Below are positions 1 to 4,418 of a stretch of DNA of 6,101 bases, in pieces; position 1 is the first letter of the stretch, and each line of letters starts with the position of its first letter. Under the pieces are notes generated by a model that did no database searches, was not told the DNA's origin, and saw only the letters and a list, made by a program, of their open reading frames with translations. The stretch is from Collinsella sp. (GTDB taxonomy: Bacteria > Actinomycetota > Coriobacteriia > Coriobacteriales > Coriobacteriaceae), in NCBI GenBank assembly GCA_019414465.1, contig DXLY01000017.1:6333-12433 (forward strand). The letters run 5' to 3'. Position numbers and translations under genes: made by a program.

Positions 1-201
1 GCCCTGCTGACCGCTGCCGGCGCCACCTTTGCCGATGTCGTCAAGACCACAGTCTACCTGGCTGACATTGCCGACTTCGCTGCCGTAAACGAGATCTACG
101 CCTCCAAGTACGAGGCCCCGTTCCCCGCGCGCAGCGCTTTCCAGGTTGCCGCTCTTCCGGCTGGCGGTCTGGTCGAAATCGAGGTCGTCGCCGCTCTCTA
201 A
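1..201 (+). CDS. RidA-family enamine/imine deaminase, 3' end only
   Basis: The frame opens at the first base and ends at TAA 199-201, giving the last 66 residues of a family whose members are usually about 125 long, so roughly the N-terminal half lies outside. RidA proteins are small trimeric cytosolic enzymes that hydrolyse reactive enamine/imine intermediates such as 2-aminoacrylate, made by PLP enzymes, to ketoacid and ammonia. The visible part carries the family's C-terminal signature: a TTVYLADIADFAAVNEIY-like stretch, then FPARSAFQVAALP and VEIEVVA. Arg44 of the fragment matches the carboxylate-binding Arg105 of E. coli RidA, and Glu59, 15 residues later, matches Glu120, so the active-site residues in this half are intact. 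It is convergent with the regulator and shares a terminator with it. The family call is firm; which RidA subgroup it belongs to cannot be told from half a protein. Confidence 0.93.
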   Translation, partial: ALLTAAGATFADVVKTTVYLADIADFAAVNEIYASKYEAPFPARSAFQVAALPAGGLVEIEVVAAL

Positions 202-231
202 GGCGTTGACCACAACTAAACATGACATGCA

Positions 232-269
232 AAAAGACCCTGCAGCGCGTGCGAGCTGCAGGGTCTTTT
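232..269. terminator. Bidirectional intrinsic terminator
   Basis: A perfect 15-bp stem pairs 232-246 with 255-269 around an 8-base loop (247-254). The core is G+C-rich (GACCCTGCAGC) and the arms end in an A run on the left and a T run on the right. Read rightwards, the stem ends in TTTT; read leftwards, it is followed by five Us. It sits between the convergent stops at 201 and 314, as expected for a shared terminator of the RidA gene and the regulator. Confidence 0.93.
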
Positions 270-313
270 GTCAAGTGACGAATCGCTTGTGGAGCCGCGC
301 TCCATTTTGCTCG

Positions 314-970
314 TTAGCCCTCCTTGCGGACTTTTTGCAGGTAGCGGTACACGCTGGGCTCCGAGATGCCCAACGCGGTGGCGGCGCAAGCCACGGCGCC
401 CTTGAGCATAAACACCCCGTTGCCGTTGAGGTGGCGAATGACGTCCACGCGGTCGCTCTGGCCAAGCGACGCTACATCCAGCCCGCGCGCGCTCAGCAAC
501 TCGGCAATGCTGCGGTCGATGAGCTCCTGTGTGGACTCCGAAAGGCTTTCGACCTCGATAGGGGCGGGCTCCGTGCGCGTCGGCGCTGCGTCGAAGCACG
601 CCATGAGCTGCTGCGCCATGGCGTTTATGGAGCGTACGGTCGAGAGGTCGGTGTTGACGCAGAGCATACCGACGATCTCGTCATCCTCGCGGATAAAGAA
701 CGTCGCGGACTCCAGCGTCTTGCCTCCGGCGCCGCGGCCCTCGTAGCCCGTAATAAACGGCAGGTCGCGATACTTGGGGTCGTGCATGATCTTGAGCGCC
801 AGATCGGTGGCGGGACCGCCGACCTTGCGGCCACTCACGATGCCGTTGCGAATATCGACGATGGCGTGGTCGGGATCCGAGAAATCGTGCAGCACGATCT
901 CGCTGTTCTTACCGAGTATCTGCTCCAGGAAATCGACCATCGGCAAAAAGCGGCGTACGGTCTCGTTCAC
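314..970 (-). CDS. YheO/DauR-family transcriptional regulator (PAS-like domain plus C-terminal HTH)
   Basis: A 218-residue predicted DNA-binding regulator. Residues about 8-115 match the YheO-like PAS domain: FLPMVDFLEQILGKNSEIVLHD, then a DPDHAIVDIRNG segment and SGRKVGGPATDLAL, followed by FITGYEGRGAGGKTLES and IREDDEIVGMLCVN. Residues about 150-218 form the family's C-terminal helix-turn-helix region, ending ATALGISEPSVYRYLQKVRK, where the recognition helix should lie. The start is GTG at 970 because AAAGGAG stands 6 bases upstream and the family's first conserved block begins a few residues later. Longer in-frame starts (to 1111) add an Arg-rich, unconserved tail and would run through the control region. 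Members bind small effectors and control catabolic genes; DauR of Pseudomonas controls D-arginine use. The effector here is unknown. Being divergent from the permease-ssnA-ygfK genes, it is the natural candidate to control them. Confidence 0.9.
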   Translation of the reverse strand: MNETVRRFLPMVDFLEQILGKNSEIVLHDFSDPDHAIVDIRNGIVSGRKVGGPATDLALKIMHDPKYRDLPFITGYEGRGAGGKTLESATFFIREDDEIVGMLCVNTDLSTVRSINAMAQQLMACFDAAPTRTEPAPIEVESLSESTQELIDRSIAELLSARGLDVASLGQSDRVDVIRHLNGNGVFMLKGAVACAATALGISEPSVYRYLQKVRKEG

Positions 971-976
971 GGGCAA

Positions 977-983
977 CTCCTTT
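977..983 (-). promoter_or_regulatory. Ribosome binding site fixing the regulator's GTG start
   Basis: On the minus strand AAAGGAG ends 6 bases before GTG 970-968. No comparable site precedes the upstream in-frame ATG codons near 1021 and 1111, so this site decides in favour of the 218-residue protein. Confidence 0.8.
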
Positions 984-1165
984 GGGTGAAATCGGAAATG
1001 TTCATAACAATTTTTTCTCATGGTAACACGGTGTCTATTGACTCGCATATTCGCAGGTACATTGCGTAATACAGACGAGCGGTAGGATTTTGGCGGTAAA
1101 CGGTTGACCAAAAGAAAAGTTAGATGTTATTTTGACCGGACACTTTCCTGACCTGCGGAAATGCA

Positions 1166-1196
1166 TTGTCTCAGCTTAAGAATAGTCTGATAACAA
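1166..1196 (+). promoter_or_regulatory. Imperfect inverted repeat overlapping a second possible promoter; candidate operator
   Basis: TTGTCTCAG (1166-1174) and CTGATAACAA (1187-1196) are reverse complements apart from one mismatch and a one-base offset, around a 12-base centre that contains the palindrome CTTAAG. The same bases can be read as a weaker promoter: TTGTCT (1166-1171), 17 bases, GATAAC (1189-1194). Symmetry of this size just upstream of the better promoter suits a dimeric regulator, possibly the divergent YheO-type protein, but nothing in the sequence proves binding. Confidence 0.3.
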
Positions 1197-1206
1197 AAAA
1201 TTATTA

Positions 1207-1235
1207 TTGAGAATGAGAACCATCTTTAATACGAT
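1207..1235 (+). promoter_or_regulatory. Candidate sigma70-type promoter for the permease
   Basis: TTGAGA (1207-1212, 5 of 6 to consensus), a 17-base spacer and TACGAT (1230-1235, 4 of 6) point rightwards. Transcription would start near 1242 and leave a leader of about 80 bases before the permease ATG. It is the best-matched promoter in the region and is correctly placed. It is predicted from sequence only. Confidence 0.55.
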
Positions 1236-1322
1236 ATCCAACGAAGGCACAACCTCAACCCCGCACTGCGTCACAATAGAGCGTTAGATGCGAAAACAAC
1301 TATTTCGAGGATTGGTGGTCAA

Positions 1323-2717
1323 ATGACCCAGGAGACGGTTACGAACGGCACTGAAGCCCTGTTCACTCGTGAAGGCATGCCTCCCGTTAAGGAAATGATC
1401 CCGTGTGCCCTTCAGCACGTACTGGCTTCGTTTGCCGGTATCATCACCCCGGCTGTCATCATGGCCGGCGTCTACGGCTTTAATAGCCAGCAGAGCACCG
1501 ACATCATTCAGGTCGCGCTCATTCTTTCGGCGATCGACACGGCCCTTCAGGCCTTCGCTCCCTTCCGTCGCATCGGCGGCGGCCTGCCCATCGTCATGGG
1601 CGTTTCGTTCGCGTTCCTGCCGGCTCTGCAGGCCATGGGTGCCTCGGGCTTTAGCTTTGGTGCGCTGCTGGGCGGCGAGATCGTCGGCGGCGCCGTCGCG
1701 GTCCTCTTTGGTCTGGCCTACAGCAAGATCAAGTGGCTGTTCCCGCCCGTCGTGACCGGTACGGTCATCTTCTCCATTGGCGTCTCTCTCTATCCCACGG
1801 CCGTCAAGTACATGGCCGGTGGCATGGGCACGCCGCTGTGGGGCACTCCGCAGGCCTGGTGCGTCGCTCTTATCACCTTCGCCGTGGTCTTTGCGCTCGC
1901 CAACTTTGGCAAGGGCACGCTCAAGCTGGGATCCGTGTTCTTTGGCATGATCGTTGGCATGATCGTCTCCATCCCCTTTGGCATGATCGACTTCTCCAGC
2001 GTCGCCACCGCTCAGGTCTTCGCCCTTCCCAAGCTCATGCCCTACGCGCTCGAGTTTGATCCCGAGGTCTGCATTACCCTCGCCGTCGTGTTCCCCATGG
2101 TTGCCATCCAGGTTATCGGTGACGTCTCCGCCGCCTGCCTGGGCTCCATCGACCGTATGCCCACCGAGCGCGAGCTTTCCGGCGCTATCGTGTCCCAGGG
2201 CCTCACTTCTATGGTCGGCGGCCTGCTGGGCGGTCTTCCCACCAGCGCCCTTGGCCAGAACGTGGGCATCATCTGCTCCAACAAGGTCGTCAACAAGTGG
2301 GTCTTTGTGATCATTGCGGCCGTCTTTGCCATCGCCGGTCTGTTCCCGCAGCTCTCTGCCGTCCTTTCCGCTATCCCGCAGCCCGTCATCGGCGGTGCTA
2401 CCGTGGGCGTGTTTGGCACCATCACCATGAACGGCGTGCGCATGTTCACCCGCGAGGGCCTCACGCAGCGCACTACCACCATCGTCGGTACCTCCGTCGT
2501 CTTTGGCCTGGGTATCTGGATGGCCAGCGGTTGCCTTGCCGGCGAGGGTATGCCCGCCTGGGTGTCCACCGTCATCGGCTCCAATGCCGTAACCCCCACC
2601 GCCATCATGGCCATCGTCCTTAACCTGATTCTTCCGCAGACGCCGGTCGTGGCTCAGCACATCGATGCTGCCAAGGACGCTGCCGTGGATCTGGTCTTGC
2701 CCGAGAGCAAGAAGTAG
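1323..2717 (+). CDS. NCS2/NAT-family nucleobase permease (uracil/xanthine/urate type)
   Basis: A 464-residue inner-membrane transporter of the nucleobase-cation symporter-2 (nucleobase-ascorbate transporter) family. The length equals that of E. coli XanQ/XanP, and the many hydrophobic segments fit the family's 14-helix fold. Diagnostic parts are Gln31-His32 in TM1 (QHVLASFAGIITP), the TM8 Gly266-Asp267 pair, and the NAT signature at 312-321, QNVGIICSNK. The signature's QN start is typical of purine and urate carriers rather than the GEN of uracil carriers. Gln replaces the usual TM8 Glu (residue 263) and the XanQ TM9 Asp (residue 292), which may alter proton coupling. ATG 1323 is preceded by only a modest ribosome site (GAGGA 11 bases or GGTGG 4 bases upstream). 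As first gene of the rightward set, with ssnA and ygfK next, it probably imports xanthine, urate or a related purine. The family is certain; the substrate is inferred. Confidence 0.93.
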   Translation: MTQETVTNGTEALFTREGMPPVKEMIPCALQHVLASFAGIITPAVIMAGVYGFNSQQSTDIIQVALILSAIDTALQAFAPFRRIGGGLPIVMGVSFAFLPALQAMGASGFSFGALLGGEIVGGAVAVLFGLAYSKIKWLFPPVVTGTVIFSIGVSLYPTAVKYMAGGMGTPLWGTPQAWCVALITFAVVFALANFGKGTLKLGSVFFGMIVGMIVSIPFGMIDFSSVATAQVFALPKLMPYALEFDPEVCITLAVVFPMVAIQVIGDVSAACLGSIDRMPTERELSGAIVSQGLTSMVGGLLGGLPTSALGQNVGIICSNKVVNKWVFVIIAAVFAIAGLFPQLSAVLSAIPQPVIGGATVGVFGTITMNGVRMFTREGLTQRTTTIVGTSVVFGLGIWMASGCLAGEGMPAWVSTVIGSNAVTPTAIMAIVLNLILPQTPVVAQHIDAAKDAAVDLVLPESKK

Positions 2718-2733
2718 CCAATTCGGTGCTATT

Positions 2734-2765
2734 CGTCGGCGGGCGCATCGCCTCGTCCGCCGACG
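2734..2765 (+). terminator. Hairpin after the permease; possible terminator or processing site
   Basis: A perfect 9-bp G+C-rich stem, CGTCGGCGG (2734-2742) with CCGCCGACG (2757-2765), closes a 14-base loop and begins 16 bases after the permease stop. No T run follows, so it is not a standard intrinsic terminator. It could attenuate transcription, protect the 3' end of the permease message, or be a repeat-type palindrome. Confidence 0.45.
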
Positions 2766-2768
2766 TCA

Positions 2769-2807
2769 TGCGGCGCCAAGCCGCACTTCAAAGGGTTTGT
2801 CCCTTTG
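2769..2807 (+). other. Two tandem RNA hairpins in the permease-ssnA spacer
   Basis: TGCGGC (2769-2774) pairs with GCCGCA (2780-2785) around a 5-base loop. Four bases later CAAAGGG (2789-2795) pairs with CCCTTTG (2801-2807) around TTTGT. Both stems are perfect. They follow directly on the 2734-2765 hairpin and run straight into the three-way junction, so the spacer is almost wholly base-paired on paper. Confidence 0.45.
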
Positions 2808-2858
2808 GTGAAGCGTTGACGGGAGAGGGCCCGTTTCCGGTGTAGGCCGGCGCTTCGC
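2808..2858 (+). ncRNA. Predicted three-way-junction RNA in the ssnA leader (structured 5' UTR candidate)
   Basis: A closing stem of 8 pairs joins 2808-2815 with 2851-2858 (one G-U at 2809-2857, the rest Watson-Crick, including GAAGCG/CGCTTC). Inside it are two hairpins: ACGGG (2819-2823) with CCCGT (2830-2834), and CCGG (2837-2840) with CCGG (2847-2850), each with a 6-base loop. This is a compact three-helix junction ending 42 bases before the ssnA ribosome site. I recognise no known riboswitch; the junction strands are too short for the purine-riboswitch core. Whether it is a regulatory element or chance folding of G+C-rich sequence is open. Confidence 0.3.
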
Positions 2859-2900
2859 ACTCCGCCATGTCAGAGGTGTCAAACCCCGCCCCTGATGTTG

Positions 2901-2907
2901 AAGGGAG
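2901..2907 (+). promoter_or_regulatory. Ribosome binding site fixing the ssnA start
   Basis: AAGGGAG lies 5 bases before ATG 2913. It lies inside the reading frame that would start at ATG 2895, so the six-residue-longer start is unlikely. CCCT at 2890-2893 could pair with AGGG at 2902-2905 and mask the site, though only weakly (4 bp). Confidence 0.75.
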
Positions 2908-2912
2908 CATCC

Positions 2913-4268
2913 ATGCTTCTGGTCGCTAACGGTTCTGTCTTTACCCGCAATGCTCAGACCCCGTTCATTCCAAACGGTGCGGTCGCCATTGACGGAGATA
3001 CGATCGTCGAAGTGGGCCCCGAGTGCGAGCTCAAGGCCAAGTACCCGGATGCCGAGTACGTCGACGCCCAGGGCAACCTCATCATGCCCGGACTCATCAA
3101 CTGCCACACCCACATCTACTCGGGTTTGGCCCGCGGCCTTGCCATTAAGGGCTGTAACCCTACCAACTTCCTGGAGAATCTTGAGCAGCAGTGGTGGAAG
3201 ATCGACGACAACCTGACGCTCGACGGCACCAAGGCCAGCGCCTATGCCACGATTCTTGACTCCATCCGCGATGGCGTCACCACGATCTTCGATCATCATG
3301 CGAGCTTCTGCGAAATCCCGGGAAGCCTCTTTACCATTAAGGATGCCGCTCAGGAGCTGGGCATGCGTTCGTGCCTGTGCTACGAGGTCTCCGATCGCCG
3401 CGGCCAGGAAAAATGCGACCAGGCCATTGCCGAGAACGCCGAGTTTGCCCAGTGGGCCGCCAAGGAGCGTCGCGATAACGACAACCACATGATCGCCGCC
3501 ATGTTTGGCGGACATGCCACTTTTACGCTGTCGGACGAGACCATGGATAAGATGGCCGAGGCCAACAACGGCCTGACCGGCTTCCACATCCATGTGTGCG
3601 AGGGCATGAATGACGTGTGGGACTCCCGCCTCAACCGCGGTGGCATCAGCCCCGTCGAGCGCCTGCTGCAGCACAATCTGCTGGGTCCCGACACCATGCT
3701 CGGCCACTGCATCCACGTGACGCCTGCCGAGATGGATATCGTCAAGGAGTCCGGTACCTGGCTCGTCAACAACCCCGAATCCAATATGGGCAACGCCGTG
3801 GGCTGCGCCCCCGTGCTCGAGTTCTTCCGCCGCGGTATCCCCGTGTGCATGGGCACCGACGCCTACACCCACGATATGCTCGAGAGCCTTAAGGTCTTCC
3901 TGATCATTCAGCGCCACAACGCCGCCATGCCCAACGTGGGCTGGTGCGAGGCCATGACCATGCTGTTCGAGAACAACGCCAAGATGGCGAGCAAGTACTT
4001 CGATCGCAAGCTCGGCGTGCTCGAGGCCGGCGCTGCCGCCGATGTCATCGTCATGGACTACAAACCCTTTACGCCGCTGAGCGAGGAGAATATCGACGGC
4101 CACATGCTCTTTGGCATGATGGGCAAAAACTGCCGCACCACCATCATCAACGGCCGCGTCCTGTACAAGGATCGTGAGTTCGTTGGGATTGATGAGGACA
4201 AGATCAACGCGTGGACCATGGCCGAGTCCAAGAAGCTCTGGAGCACGCTCAACGATCGCGTGTACTAA
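2913..4268 (+). CDS. ssnA: SsnA-type amidohydrolase of the purine/selenium-hydroxylase cluster
   Basis: A 451-residue cytosolic metal-dependent hydrolase of the amidohydrolase superfamily (ATZ/TRZ, guanine-deaminase-like branch), close to the roughly 440 residues of E. coli SsnA. The metal site is complete: His65 and His67 in INCHTH, His225 and His227 with Glu230 in FHIHVCEG, His265 in LGHCIH, and Asp316 in MGTDAY. A small beta domain at the N-terminus (VANGSVFTRN) and near the C-terminus (GAAADVIVMDYKPF) flanks the TIM barrel, as usual. The NNPESNMGNAVG segment also fits this branch. The start is ATG 2913, set by AAGGGAG. Homologues act in the ygfK-ssnA block tied to anaerobic purine and urate breakdown and to selenium-dependent hydroxylases; the exact substrate is not settled and is expected to be a ring or amidine C-N bond. 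The gene lies 195 bases after the permease and 150 before ygfK. Confidence 0.92.
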   Translation: MLLVANGSVFTRNAQTPFIPNGAVAIDGDTIVEVGPECELKAKYPDAEYVDAQGNLIMPGLINCHTHIYSGLARGLAIKGCNPTNFLENLEQQWWKIDDNLTLDGTKASAYATILDSIRDGVTTIFDHHASFCEIPGSLFTIKDAAQELGMRSCLCYEVSDRRGQEKCDQAIAENAEFAQWAAKERRDNDNHMIAAMFGGHATFTLSDETMDKMAEANNGLTGFHIHVCEGMNDVWDSRLNRGGISPVERLLQHNLLGPDTMLGHCIHVTPAEMDIVKESGTWLVNNPESNMGNAVGCAPVLEFFRRGIPVCMGTDAYTHDMLESLKVFLIIQRHNAAMPNVGWCEAMTMLFENNAKMASKYFDRKLGVLEAGAAADVIVMDYKPFTPLSEENIDGHMLFGMMGKNCRTTIINGRVLYKDREFVGIDEDKINAWTMAESKKLWSTLNDRVY

Positions 4269-4284
4269 TTCCAATTGGAGATTC

Positions 4285-4320
4285 GCGCGCGTCGGATGTT
4301 TCGCCGCATCCGACGCGCGC
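4285..4320 (+). terminator. Long perfect hairpin between ssnA and ygfK; possible attenuator or terminator
   Basis: A perfect 14-bp stem pairs 4285-4298 with 4307-4320 around an 8-base loop (4299-4306). It begins 16 bases after the ssnA stop, the same distance as the hairpin after the permease. It is very stable (GCGCGCGTCGGATG arm) but is followed by ATAGGCGG, not a T run. It may reduce read-through into ygfK, stabilise the upstream message, or be a dispersed palindrome. It shares CGTCGG/CCGACG in its stem with the 2734-2765 hairpin. Confidence 0.5.
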
Positions 4321-4323
4321 ATA

Positions 4324-4399
4324 GGCGGCCTCCGCGGGGTCGCCGGCGCTGTGCTAGCGCTACACCGTATTTGCGCCCGCCGCGCGGTCTCGCCGGGCG
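4324..4399 (+). other. Further G+C-rich stems in the ygfK leader
   Basis: Three shorter stems follow the long hairpin: 4324-4330 with 4338-4344 (7 bp, one G-U), GCGCT 4346-4350 with AGCGC 4356-4360, and CGCCCG 4374-4379 with CGGGCG 4394-4399. Individually each could arise by chance at this base composition. I found no convincing promoter here, so ygfK is probably transcribed from upstream. Confidence 0.3.
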
Positions 4400-4418
4400 T
4401 TACAGAGAGGAGCTCACT

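Larger units (their letters stand above)
971..1322. other. Divergent intergenic control region, AT-rich, without a gene
   Basis: About 350 bases separate the regulator's start from the permease's start. The stretch is clearly AT-rich against its surroundings (13 G/C of 55 at 1181-1235). It holds candidate rightward promoters, an imperfect inverted repeat and a Fur-like sequence, listed separately. A leftward promoter for the regulator must also lie here; the best I find is a weak pair on the minus strand (GTGTTA, 17 bases, TATGAA, about 1004-1032), not strong enough to call. TTGACC occurs twice as a direct repeat (1104-1109 and 1132-1137). I see no convincing small ORF. Confidence 0.7.

Noticed and set aside
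146..1069. 307-codon open frame opposite the regulator
   Set aside because: It overlaps the end of the RidA gene, the terminator and the regulator, with no recognisable domain; the minus-strand frame matches a known family over its full length.
971..1111. N-terminal extension of the regulator to the ATG at 1111
   Set aside because: The added residues are basic and unconserved and lack a ribosome site, while GTG 970 has AAAGGAG at ideal distance and begins at the family's first conserved block.
1104..1137. Direct repeat of TTGACC, each copy a possible -35
   Set aside because: Neither copy has an acceptable -10 at 16-18 bases (TTATTT after the first), and a six-base repeat is easily due to chance.
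1284..2660. 458-codon open frame antisense to the permease
   Set aside because: The product is rich in Gly, Asp, His and Lys with no fold-like pattern, and it mirrors codon bias of the real transporter on the other strand.
2816..2846. Internal promoter for ssnA starting at TTGACG
   Set aside because: No -10 resembling TATAAT lies 16-19 bases downstream; the best candidates are GGTGTA and TGTAGG.
2808..2858. Purine riboswitch in the ssnA leader
   Set aside because: The fold has three helices, but the conserved junction and loop bases of the purine aptamer are absent and the junction strands are too short.
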